A DNA stretch of 18,302 nt from Candidatus Methanofastidiosum methylothiophilum (GTDB lineage: Archaea > Methanobacteriota_B > Thermococci > Methanofastidiosales > Methanofastidiosaceae): positions 1 to 18,302 of the forward strand of contig LNGD01000018.1 of assembly GCA_001587675.1 (NCBI GenBank), in the 5' to 3' direction. This document shows, in pieces, positions 1 through 6,906 of the stretch. Each line of letters begins with the position of its first letter. Position 1 is the stretch's first letter. Both the position numbers and the translations under genes were made by a program. Below the pieces are notes generated by a model. The model was not told the origin of the DNA. It ran no database searches and was given only the letters and a program-made list of their open reading frames with translations.

Positions 1-1
1 T

Positions 2-1108
2 GCCGCGGGTGAAAAAGTTTATGTTATTGTCAATGTCGGTGGAAGAGTTTGGGAGAGCGCTCTTGGGAAAGCAATTTCTAACGTACATTCCTCAGACCTA
101 AACGAGGATGGATTCGGCGAAATTGTTGCAGGCTCTTCATCAACTTATAGATTCAACAAAGCTTATGGTGAAATATTTCTTTTAGATGAATTTGGTCACC
201 TTTTATGGCAATCTAAAACTAATTTCATGACTGAATATGTAGTAATAAAAGATATGGATCACAATGGTACACTTGATCTTGCTTTGGCTGACTATTCTAA
301 TGTTATATCTGATTATGAGAATATGATGGGTGCAAGTAAAGCCGATATGTATTTCAGTCAAGCCATGAATTCATTCAATAATCAAAACTATAGAGATGCT
401 TTAGTCTACTTCAAAATAGCTCGAGAGGAATATAAAAAAGATAAGAATACTACAAAAACTTTAGAAGCCGATGGATACATTGAAAAATGTGAACTCTTCT
501 TAAACAATGGCTCGTCTTATGAGATGGGTCTTCACTATTTTGATATGGGCGAGTACCAAAAATCTATTTTGTATTTTGAGGACTCAAAAAAAGCATTCCT
601 AGCTGAGAAAAAATTTGATGACGTCTTAAAGGCTGAAGAAATGATAGAAAAAGCAACAACATATGTACAAGCTCAGAATTATCTCGAAGAGGCAAACAAG
701 TATATGTCTGAGGAAAATTTTAACAAAGCTAACGAAATATACAATAATGCATTAATGCTTTACCAAAGACTGGGGGACAATCAGAAAATTACATTAGTCC
801 AAAATAATTTATTAAAAATTGAGAATTATAGAAAAGCACTCGATTACTATGATATGGGAAAGAGCTATTTTTCATCTAAAGACTATAAAAATGCAATATC
901 TTACTTCCAAAAAGCTAGTGCAGAGTTCAATAATCTTGGTGATGTAGGAAAAGTATCTTCTTGTGAGGACTATATCTCTAAATGTAACCAAATGATTGAA
1001 TCTTCCAAAGGCATGAGCTCTATAAATGATATACTCCTGTATGGTGGAATTCTAATCGGTTTCTTGTTGCTGATAGTACTACTGCTATTTTTCCTCTTAC
1101 TGAAGTAA
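2..1108 (+). CDS. Surface protein with FG-GAP/VCBS-like repeats, TPR repeats and a C-terminal membrane anchor (5' partial)
   Basis: The reading frame is open from the left edge, so the gene begins outside the window; the ATG at 227 is internal. The first ~110 visible residues look like the end of a beta-propeller. One calcium-loop motif of FG-GAP type (SDLNEDGFGEIVAGS, encoded near 100-140) and a second (DMDHNGTLDL, near 250-280) flank a PQQ/WD-like strand (GEIFLLDEFGHLLWQ). From about visible residue 113 to 335 there are four TPR-like units, each of the form 'YF..G.Y..A...F..A...F', for example SFNNQNYRDALVYFKIA and SYFSSKDYKNAISYFQKA. The last ~24 residues form one hydrophobic helix ending LLLK, so the protein is probably anchored with almost everything outside the cell. 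The role is likely protein-protein contact or substrate binding at the surface; no enzyme motif is visible. The domain calls are by eye. A signal peptide cannot be assessed because the N-terminus is missing. Confidence 0.8.
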   Translation, partial: AAGEKVYVIVNVGGRVWESALGKAISNVHSSDLNEDGFGEIVAGSSSTYRFNKAYGEIFLLDEFGHLLWQSKTNFMTEYVVIKDMDHNGTLDLALADYSNVISDYENMMGASKADMYFSQAMNSFNNQNYRDALVYFKIAREEYKKDKNTTKTLEADGYIEKCELFLNNGSSYEMGLHYFDMGEYQKSILYFEDSKKAFLAEKKFDDVLKAEEMIEKATTYVQAQNYLEEANKYMSEENFNKANEIYNNALMLYQRLGDNQKITLVQNNLLKIENYRKALDYYDMGKSYFSSKDYKNAISYFQKASAEFNNLGDVGKVSSCEDYISKCNQMIESSKGMSSINDILLYGGILIGFLLLIVLLLFFLLLK

Positions 1109-1114
1109 CCAAAA

Positions 1115-1130
1115 CGTTTTTTAATCAAAT
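1115..1130 (+). terminator. T-rich stretch after the surface-protein gene; may double as the promoter of the next gene
   Basis: A run of six T (1117-1122) follows the stop codon at 1106-1108 by eight bases. Archaeal termination often uses oligo-T runs without a hairpin. The same AT-rich stretch lies about 24 nt upstream of the ATG at 1146, so it could equally be the TATA region of the next gene. The two readings cannot be separated from sequence. Confidence 0.3.
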
Positions 1131-1145
1131 CTATAACTTTTCATT

Positions 1146-1883
1146 ATGCCCAAGCTTTCCCTTAAGGATATTTTTTCAGTTTCTACCCAAAGTTTGCATT
1201 TTCAAATATTATTGCCTTTTTTGATTCCTACAATTTTCTACATAATAGTTACGTCTTTTCTTTTTCAATATCTAGGTGAAGGACTCTTTATATTCCAAAA
1301 AGGAGAGGAAGCAGTTGGGTTTGTTTATAGATGGGCCGTTTTAATCTTTCTTGCTTTGTTGATTTATATTATTCTATTAACATTTGCATATAATTTATCT
1401 TCGATTATCTTAAGAGATTTTGCAATAATCGGAAAAAAATATTATGCCAATTCTATAAAGGAAGCATACTATAAGATTTTTAATGTTATTATTGTTAATC
1501 TAATGGTATTTGTGATTTTTCTAACAGGACTTTTATTCTATGCGGTACATCCCATCTTGATATTAATGGGATTTTTTCTAGCACCTTTCTTTTACTTTGT
1601 ATCCCCTTCGATAATTATAGACAACTTGTCCCCGTTTAAAGCAATAAAAAATAGTTTGATCCTTTCTTTACAATATACAATGCCTTCATTTATTCTCTTC
1701 CTCTTCTCATTTTTAGTTATAATTCTTATACCCTTAGGTGGCTGTTTTCTAGTTTACTTTTTTATTTCACCAGAGCTTTTAGAAAAGTTTATTATATATG
1801 GAATACCCATATTAGAGATGGTATTTGTAACTTATATTACAATACTTGAGACAGTATCGTATCTTAATTATAGGGGTTATTAA
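1146..1883 (+). CDS. Multi-pass membrane protein, unknown function (YciC/DUF4013-like)
   Basis: This 245-residue protein is strongly hydrophobic, with about six membrane segments (roughly residues 18-42, 62-88, 112-135, 137-155, 178-205 and 215-240). The stretch PSIIIDNLSPFKAIKNSL (near residues 153-170) resembles the 'P.i..d.g...Ai..S' signature shared by integral membrane families such as YciC, DUF4013 and the membrane part of GDPD-like proteins; this is recognition by eye. No catalytic motif is visible and the substrate is unknown. The start ATG lies 37 nt after the upstream stop with no clear Shine-Dalgarno site, and the AT-rich DNA about 24 nt upstream would fit a leaderless transcript. 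Its stop codon touches the ATG of the ligase gene, so the two are probably co-transcribed, although no functional link is obvious. Confidence 0.7.
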   Translation: MPKLSLKDIFSVSTQSLHFQILLPFLIPTIFYIIVTSFLFQYLGEGLFIFQKGEEAVGFVYRWAVLIFLALLIYIILLTFAYNLSSIILRDFAIIGKKYYANSIKEAYYKIFNVIIVNLMVFVIFLTGLLFYAVHPILILMGFFLAPFFYFVSPSIIIDNLSPFKAIKNSLILSLQYTMPSFILFLFSFLVIILIPLGGCFLVYFFISPELLEKFIIYGIPILEMVFVTYITILETVSYLNYRGY

Positions 1884-3542
1884 ATGCTCTACAAAGAGCT
1901 CGTAGAAGTTTATGAAAAATTGTCTGCAACGACATCGAAACTTGAGAAAAGGGATATATTATCAGATTTCTTTGCAAGAATTCCAGAGGATATCTTACCA
2001 TTTGTTACTGGTCTTTTATCTGGATATGTATTCCCAAAATGGACAGAAAAAGAACTAGGAATAGGGCCAAGACTTCTTATAAAAGTTATATCTAAAGTTA
2101 CGGGGATTAGCGAATATAAGATAGATGAGTATATTATTTCTTCAGGGGATTTTGGGGAAGGAATAGAGATTGCAATACGACAAAAAAAGCAACAAACTTT
2201 CTTTGATATAAATATTGAAATATCTTATTTAAAAGATATTTTTGAAAAAGTATCTTTATTTCAAGGTAAAGGTTCACAAGATAAAAAAATAAATTATCTT
2301 TCAGAACTATTCTCTGCTGCATCTGCTTTAGAAGCACGATACTTGTCAAGAACAATACTTGAGCAGATGAGAACAGGTGTAGCGGAAGGCATAATTCTTG
2401 ATGCAATAGCTAAATTCTCAGGAATTCCAAAACCAGAAGTTGAAAAATCTTATTTATTGACTAATGACCTTGGATTGGTAGCACTATACTCCAAAAAGGG
2501 AAAAGATGAACTCAATAAGCTGGACATTGTAGTCGGAAGACCAATAAAACCCATGCTTGCACAAACAATTGGTTCAATAGAAATTGCATTAGAAGAAATT
2601 GATGAACCAGAAATGGAAATTAAATACGATGGTGCAAGAGTGCAAGTCCATAAATCTGGGGATGTTATTAAATTATTTTCTAGAAGATTAGAGAATATTA
2701 CTGAAGCTTTGCCAGAAGTATTATCAGAGCTAAAGACAACTTTAATTCCAGAAACTATCCTTTGTGAGGGCGAAGTTGTTGCTTACAAGGATGGGAAGAT
2801 TGCTCCATTTCAGTATGTTTTAAGAAGATTAAGACGGAAATATCAAATTAATGAGTTATCTGAAAAAATACCGTTGAGACTTTTCCTATTTGATTGTCTT
2901 TTAGTTGACGGAAAATCCTTGATAGAATCTCCCTTAAAAGAGAGAAGAAGCATATTACTTTCTTCTGTGAAAGAATCTGAGATTGTAAGAATTGCAGAAA
3001 ATATAGTTTCAAATAATCCTGTAGATATAAAAAATTTCTACAATAAATCAGTAAGTGAGGGGCACGAAGGAATTATGGTAAAAGATTATAATTCCCAATA
3101 TCAGCCTGGTGCAAGAGGGAAGAAATGGCTTAAGATTAAACGAACCATGGAAACATTGGATCTTGTTATTATTGGTGCAGAATGGGGGGAAGGCAGAAGG
3201 AAAAAATGGCTTTCATCTCTTCTTCTTGGGATAAGAGACGACGAAGGTAATTTCTTACCGATTGGGAAAGTTGCAACAGGTCTTTCAGATGAACTTTTCA
3301 CTGAAATTACCGAACAACTCACACCTTTAATCCTGGAAGAACAAGGTAAGATAGTGACATTAGTCCCAAAAATTGTAGTGGAGGTACTCTATGATGAAAT
3401 ACAATATTCCCCTAAATATGAAAGTGGATTTGCACTAAGATTTCCACGGGTATTAAGAGTAAGAGAGGACAAAGATGCCTACGACGCTGATACAATTTCC
3501 AAAGTATACGAATTATATGAATCACAAGAGAAAACTTTTTAA
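1884..3542 (+). CDS. lig: ATP-dependent DNA ligase (archaeal type)
   Basis: This enzyme seals nicks in duplex DNA during replication and repair, using ATP to form a lysyl-AMP intermediate. At 552 residues it matches archaeal replicative ligases. Residues 1 to about 215 form the alpha-helical DNA-binding domain. The adenylation domain follows with motif I KYDGAR, whose nucleophile is K247, the same number as in the Pyrococcus furiosus enzyme. Further motifs are FLFDCLLVDG (motif III region), EGIMVKDY (motif IV) and KKWLKIKR (motif V). The C-terminal OB-fold runs from about residue 420 to the end (LRFPRVLRVREDKD). The ATG follows directly after the upstream stop codon, with GGGG at 1873-1876 as a ribosome site seven bases upstream. 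All key residues are present and I see no sign of truncation. Confidence 0.97.
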   Translation: MLYKELVEVYEKLSATTSKLEKRDILSDFFARIPEDILPFVTGLLSGYVFPKWTEKELGIGPRLLIKVISKVTGISEYKIDEYIISSGDFGEGIEIAIRQKKQQTFFDINIEISYLKDIFEKVSLFQGKGSQDKKINYLSELFSAASALEARYLSRTILEQMRTGVAEGIILDAIAKFSGIPKPEVEKSYLLTNDLGLVALYSKKGKDELNKLDIVVGRPIKPMLAQTIGSIEIALEEIDEPEMEIKYDGARVQVHKSGDVIKLFSRRLENITEALPEVLSELKTTLIPETILCEGEVVAYKDGKIAPFQYVLRRLRRKYQINELSEKIPLRLFLFDCLLVDGKSLIESPLKERRSILLSSVKESEIVRIAENIVSNNPVDIKNFYNKSVSEGHEGIMVKDYNSQYQPGARGKKWLKIKRTMETLDLVIIGAEWGEGRRKKWLSSLLLGIRDDEGNFLPIGKVATGLSDELFTEITEQLTPLILEEQGKIVTLVPKIVVEVLYDEIQYSPKYESGFALRFPRVLRVREDKDAYDADTISKVYELYESQEKTF

Positions 3543-3546
3543 ACTA

Positions 3547-3579
3547 ATTGTAAACTCTAAAAATAACTAAGTTTACAAT
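3547..3579 (+). promoter_or_regulatory. BirA-like biotin operator overlapping the bioY promoter
   Basis: A perfect 10-bp inverted repeat, ATTGTAAACT (3547-3556) and AGTTTACAAT (3570-3579), is separated by 13 bases. Its core TTGTAAAC...GTTTACAA matches the half-sites of the biotin repressor BirA known from bacteria and predicted for some archaea. The published spacing between TTGTAAACY-type arms is usually 14-16, so 13 is slightly short. The spacer contains the only TATA-like sequence here (CTAAAAATAACT, 3557-3568), about 25-30 nt before the ATG at 3590. A bound repressor would therefore block TBP/TFB directly. The next gene is a biotin transporter, which makes the functional match strong. A BirA carrying an N-terminal DNA-binding domain would have to be encoded elsewhere. 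Confidence 0.75.
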
Positions 3580-3589
3580 AGTGATTTAG

Positions 3590-4114
3590 ATGTTAAAAGC
3601 TAAAGAATTGTCACTTGTTGCTCTTTTTGCAGCACTTACTGCAGTCGGTGGATTTGTTTCTATTCCTTTTTATCCAGTTCCTTTAACTCTTCAAGTATTT
3701 TTCGTATTATTATCGGGGGCTATTTTAGGTAAAAAATTAGGGGCTATAAGTCAAATAATATATCTTGGGATGGGAGCAATTGGTGCTCCAGTATTTCACA
3801 ATTTCACTGGTGGAATTGGTATTTTGTTGGGACCAACTGGAGGCTTTTTGTTTGGTTTCATAGTTGGTGCATATGTATCAGGCATATTCTATGAAAAGTT
3901 TAATAACGATAAAATAAGATTTTGTGGTCTATTATCCTCTTTAATTCCAATCTATCTAATTGGAGTAATTTGGCTTTCCTTTGTTACAGGAATGCCCATC
4001 CAAAAAGCTGTTTTGATAGGAGGTATTCCCTTCATACCCGGAGATATTGTAAAGTCACTTATAGTATTATTGGTAGAAAAGAAAACAAGAAGTTATATCC
4101 AATTAAACCTATAA
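3590..4114 (+). CDS. bioY: Biotin transporter BioY (ECF-type substrate-binding membrane subunit)
   Basis: BioY is the S-component that captures biotin in the membrane. It works alone or with the shared ECF ATPases and transmembrane protein. The 174-residue protein has about six membrane helices and the family hallmark GAIGAPVFHNFTGGIGILLG followed by PTGGFLFGF (residues ~63-91). Near the N-terminus, IPFYPVPLTLQVFFVLLSG is also typical of BioY. Near the C-terminus, IPGDIVKSLI matches the conserved end of the family. The ATG at 3590 fits a leaderless or very short-leader transcript from the TATA-like box in the operator spacer. No ECF module lies next to it, so it either acts alone or shares one encoded elsewhere. 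A biotin-responsive operator just upstream predicts repression when biotin is plentiful. Confidence 0.95.
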   Translation: MLKAKELSLVALFAALTAVGGFVSIPFYPVPLTLQVFFVLLSGAILGKKLGAISQIIYLGMGAIGAPVFHNFTGGIGILLGPTGGFLFGFIVGAYVSGIFYEKFNNDKIRFCGLLSSLIPIYLIGVIWLSFVTGMPIQKAVLIGGIPFIPGDIVKSLIVLLVEKKTRSYIQLNL

Positions 4115-4176
4115 ATATGCTTTTATTATTTTCAATTTATGGTGCCATTATTGGAGGAAAATCATATTACATAACT

Positions 4177-4230
4177 TTTATAAATACATTTATAAATTAA
4201 TCCTTATAAATTATGTTATAATCTTGGGGG
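4177..4230 (+). promoter_or_regulatory. tbp promoter region with three TATA-like boxes and a GGGGG ribosome site
   Basis: Three similar AT boxes follow each other: TTTATAAATA (4177-4186), TTTATAAATT (4189-4198) and CTTATAAATT (4203-4212). Each could bind TBP. The middle box would start transcription near 4215-4220 and leave the GGGGG ribosome site (4226-4230) in the leader; the last would start near 4230. The cluster sits before the gene for TBP itself, which invites the idea of self-regulation, but in AT-rich DNA chance repeats are possible. The rest of the 4115-4236 gap shows nothing further. Confidence 0.5.
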
Positions 4231-4236
4231 AATTAT

Positions 4237-4797
4237 TTGTCAGAATCTAAATTATATAAGTATAAAATGACTGTTCAAAATGTTGTTACTTCTGCTAACT
4301 TATTTAATAGAATTGATCTTGTTAAAGCTGCAAGTTCTCTTGATAACATTGAATACGAGCCTGAACAGTTTCCCGGAATGGTTATAAGACTTGATGAACC
4401 AAAGACAGCGACTTTAGTTTTTGGAAGCGGTAAACTTGTATGCACAGGTGCTAAATCTCCTGAAGAATCAAGAAGAGCAATATTCAAAATAATTGAGATT
4501 TTGAAAGGTTACGGCACCCCCATAGAGAAGGAACCAGATATAGTTGTACAAAATATTGTTGCCTCTGGTGACCTTGAAATGAAATTGAATCTTGATGACA
4601 TTATTCTTACATTACCAAACTGTGAATATGAACCAGAACAATTTCCTGGATTGATATACCGATTAAAAGAACCAAAAGTGGTTCTTTTGTTGTTTGGTAG
4701 TGGAAAAGTTGTTTGTACAGGAGCAAAATCCGAAGAAGATGTGATCCGAGCAATAGAAAGGGTAAAGAAATCTTTGATTGATGAAGGTTTAGCTTAG
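4237..4797 (+). CDS. tbp: TATA-binding protein (archaeal general transcription factor TBP)
   Basis: TBP binds the TATA box and, with TFB, recruits archaeal RNA polymerase. The 186-residue protein is the classic tandem repeat. Residues ~11-90 and ~101-182 align with each other: EYEPEQFPGMVIRLDEPK matches EYEPEQFPGLIYRLKEPK, and FGSGKLVCTGAKS matches FGSGKVVCTGAKS. The phenylalanines of the FPG and LVFGSGK / LLFGSGK strands correspond to the residues that bend DNA by intercalation. Translation appears to start at a TTG (4237) six bases after GGGGG. The first in-frame ATG (4267) would also leave both repeats nearly whole, so the exact start is not certain. Archaeal TBPs are usually about 180-190 residues, which favours TTG. 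Confidence 0.97.
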   Translation: MSESKLYKYKMTVQNVVTSANLFNRIDLVKAASSLDNIEYEPEQFPGMVIRLDEPKTATLVFGSGKLVCTGAKSPEESRRAIFKIIEILKGYGTPIEKEPDIVVQNIVASGDLEMKLNLDDIILTLPNCEYEPEQFPGLIYRLKEPKVVLLLFGSGKVVCTGAKSEEDVIRAIERVKKSLIDEGLA

Positions 4798-4804
4798 ATT
4801 TTTT
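4798..4804 (+). terminator. Oligo-T run after tbp
   Basis: Six T in a row (4799-4804) begin directly after the tbp stop codon, in the style of hairpin-free archaeal terminators. Support is only this run and its position before a separate promoter. Confidence 0.35.
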
Positions 4805-4840
4805 ACCGTTCATATTTTATTTTATATAAAAAATTATAAA

Positions 4841-4880
4841 TGATAATTATTTTTGGCATAAAAAATCCAAGTAATTATCA
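4841..4880. repeat. Inverted repeat just upstream of the ATPase operon TATA box
   Basis: TGATAATTA (4841-4849) and TAATTATCA (4872-4880) form a perfect 9-bp inverted repeat with a 22-base spacer. Inside it, TTGG (4853-4856) and CCAA (4867-4870) can extend the pairing by four base pairs around a 10-base loop. The right arm ends one base before the AT run containing the TATA box (4886-4893). It could be an operator for the ATPase operon or a transcript-end hairpin for tbp. Its AT-rich content makes chance possible. Confidence 0.4.
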
Positions 4881-4918
4881 AAAAATATATAAAGGATTTT
4901 TTCTTACCTAAAGTAAGT
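4879..4918 (+). promoter_or_regulatory. Promoter of the A-type ATPase operon
   Basis: TATATAAA at 4886-4893, preceded by an A-rich BRE-like stretch, is the best TATA box in the 138-bp gap before the operon. Transcription would begin near 4915-4918, giving a leader of about 20 nt before the ATG at 4936. Ribosome site support for the first gene is weak (GTGGT near 4927-4931). A short inverted pair CTTAC/GTAAG (4903-4907, 4913-4917) lies at the predicted start site. No other strong promoter is seen until after the operon. Confidence 0.6.
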
Positions 4919-4935
4919 TATCAAGTAGTGGTTTC

Positions 4936-5280
4936 ATGGAAAAAGAGGAAATACTCCAAGAACTAAAAAAGGCAGAGGAGAAGGCAAAAAAAATTATAAA
5001 TGATGCCGAAGATAATTACAAAAAAAAATTGGGGGAATTAGAAATAGAAATGGAAAAACTGCTTGAAAAGAAAAAACAGGAACTTGATTTGCAAATAGAA
5101 ACTGAACTTAGAACTGAAACTGACAGAATTACTATGGAAAAACAAAGAGCAATATCTGAAGGAACTAGAGAAATTGAAAAATTTAGAGAAGAAGCTATTG
5201 ACAATAAAAACAGAGCGATTGAATTTGTTATTGATAAATTTATGAGGTATGTAGATGCTCTCGAACGAAAGAATGACTAA
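4936..5280 (+). CDS. ahaH: A-type ATP synthase subunit H (peripheral stalk)
   Basis: Subunit H pairs with subunit E in the peripheral stalks that hold the A1 head still against the rotor. The 114-residue protein is almost wholly charged heptad-like helix (KKAEEKAKKIINDAEDNYKK and onward), with no hydrophobic membrane segment, as expected for H/G-type stalk subunits. Alanine-rich positions early in the chain and the lack of proline fit a long coiled coil. Its identity rests on this composition plus its place as first gene of a complete H-I-K-E-C-F-A-B-D operon. The 3' end overlaps the start of subunit I by 26 bases, which suggests translational coupling. The sequence alone would not separate it from other coiled coils; the context does. 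Confidence 0.88.
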   Translation: MEKEEILQELKKAEEKAKKIINDAEDNYKKKLGELEIEMEKLLEKKKQELDLQIETELRTETDRITMEKQRAISEGTREIEKFREEAIDNKNRAIEFVIDKFMRYVDALERKND

Positions 5281-6895
5281 AATAGCACTTTTTGGTACTA
5301 AAGATACCATGAAGGATACTATAGAAGTCCTTCATTCGTTAAAAATAATCCATATTGTAGATTTTAAAGACCAGGACGAAACTTTTCAAATAGGAAAACC
5401 ATTGGGAGAAGTTTCAAAGTTTTCTGAGATATTATTATCTATTAGATCTATTCTAAGTTCATTTGATATTAGGCCAGATAATATCAAAGAGACATATTCA
5501 AAAAGAGAGATAACTAGAGAATTGGAATTAGATGTACTAAAAACTGAAAAAGAAATTAAAGAATTGAATGAAAAGATCTCTAAAATTAATTCTGTTCTTG
5601 TCGAAATAGACAAATTAAAATCAATTGGGGATTTAGAAAACGTAGGATTTGAAAAAAATTTTCTTAAGTCCTTTAATAATGTTATAACTTCAAAATCATT
5701 GTTAGAATCACAACTAATAAAATTTAAGAATAGACTTGATACAATAATAAAGGAAAAGTCTTCTTATCTCTTGCAATATGAAGATTTCTTATCCTCTGAA
5801 ATTGACAAAATGGAAGCGCCCCTTAGGTTTTCTACAACAACAAATACTTTTTTAGTTGAAGGATGGATACCAGAGAGCAAATTCGAGATACTTGAAGGCA
5901 TTATCAAGAAAAAATTTAGTGATAGAGTTCATCTAGAAAAAGTAAAGTATAGTGATGAAGAAGCCGTTCCAGTTGAATTTAAACACCCAGCCCCAGTTAA
6001 ACCATTTGAATTATTATTGGATCTATTTGAATATCCAAAGAATAAAGAGATAGATCCGACATTTGCAATATTTATTACATTCCCTCTTTTTTATGGTATT
6101 ATGTTAGGAGATATAGGTTACGGACTTGTAATTTTTTTATCTTCGATTCTTTTAAAAATGAAATTTAAAACCGAAGGTTGGAAAATGCTCTTAGGTATAC
6201 TAGAATATTCAAGTCTCTACACAATAGTATTTGGATTCATAGATGGTGAATTCTTTGGATTAGACATATTTAAACTTCTAGGAATCGAAGAGATTTTTGG
6301 AATAAATTTACCGTTAATTGATAGAATTGTGGATTTCATGCCAGTATTAATTATGTCCATTATTATAGGTATTTTTCATGTTTTGTTGGGCCTAATTCTT
6401 GGTTTTATTAATGTAAACAAAGCACATGGATTGAAAGAAGCAGTACTTGAAAAAGGAAGTTGGATTATTTTGATTTTTTCCATAATCTCTTTAGCCGCAG
6501 GTAATTACATATCAAATTATTTTATATATGTGGGAGGGGCCCTTCTTTTAATATCTTTAGTACTGTTAGTAATCGGAGAAGGATTCATCGGCTTGATTGA
6601 AATATTTGGAATAATGAGTAACATTCTTTCATATGTAAGATTGATGGCAATCGGTCTTTCTTCAGTGGGAGTTGCAATTGTTATCAACAGCATAGTTTTA
6701 GATATAATAATGCCCAAAGGAGGAATATTTGTACCTTTGGGATACATAGTCCTAGTAGTTGGGCATATTGGTAATATTATGTTGGGTATTTTAGCCAGTT
6801 TCTTACACGCATTGAGATTACACTATGTTGAATTCTTTACAAAGTTTTATGAAGGAGGAGGCATAAAGTTTAAACCATTTGGTATAAAATATTAA
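5255..6895 (+). CDS. atpI: A-type ATP synthase subunit I (a subunit, ion channel), compact form
   Basis: Subunit I is the membrane stator that carries the ion half-channels beside the c-ring. The first ~245 residues form the cytoplasmic, coiled-coil-rich arm (LDVLKTEKEIKELNEKI and nearby). Membrane helices begin near residue 270 at TFAIFITFPLFYGIMLGD, and about eight follow. The essential channel arginine lies in ILSYVRLMAIGL (R462), and a second conserved arginine in LHALRLHYVEFF (R521). The start ATG at 5255 has GAGGT six bases upstream (5244-5248), and MLSNERMTKI aligns with the usual opening of the family (M....EMVKV), so I prefer it to the ATG at 5270. At 546 residues it is about 100 shorter than the ~640-690 usual in archaea. 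The missing length is in the soluble arm, because the membrane part looks complete. Confidence 0.95.
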   Translation: MLSNERMTKIALFGTKDTMKDTIEVLHSLKIIHIVDFKDQDETFQIGKPLGEVSKFSEILLSIRSILSSFDIRPDNIKETYSKREITRELELDVLKTEKEIKELNEKISKINSVLVEIDKLKSIGDLENVGFEKNFLKSFNNVITSKSLLESQLIKFKNRLDTIIKEKSSYLLQYEDFLSSEIDKMEAPLRFSTTTNTFLVEGWIPESKFEILEGIIKKKFSDRVHLEKVKYSDEEAVPVEFKHPAPVKPFELLLDLFEYPKNKEIDPTFAIFITFPLFYGIMLGDIGYGLVIFLSSILLKMKFKTEGWKMLLGILEYSSLYTIVFGFIDGEFFGLDIFKLLGIEEIFGINLPLIDRIVDFMPVLIMSIIIGIFHVLLGLILGFINVNKAHGLKEAVLEKGSWIILIFSIISLAAGNYISNYFIYVGGALLLISLVLLVIGEGFIGLIEIFGIMSNILSYVRLMAIGLSSVGVAIVINSIVLDIIMPKGGIFVPLGYIVLVVGHIGNIMLGILASFLHALRLHYVEFFTKFYEGGGIKFKPFGIKY

Positions 6896-6906
6896 GAGGT
6901 GATATG

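Noticed and set aside
227..1108. A complete gene starting at ATG 227
   Set aside because: The frame is open to base 2 and encodes an FG-GAP-like motif upstream, so 227 is an internal methionine of a gene cut by the window edge.
3922..4200. A + strand frame overlapping the end of bioY and running to 4200
   Set aside because: It is a frame-shifted shadow of bioY with an AT-rich tail, no ribosome site and no recognisable protein; it also covers two of the tbp TATA-like boxes.
4903..4917. CTTAC/GTAAG inverted pair at the predicted ATPase transcription start
   Set aside because: The arms are only five base pairs, which is common by chance; kept only as a note in the promoter entry.
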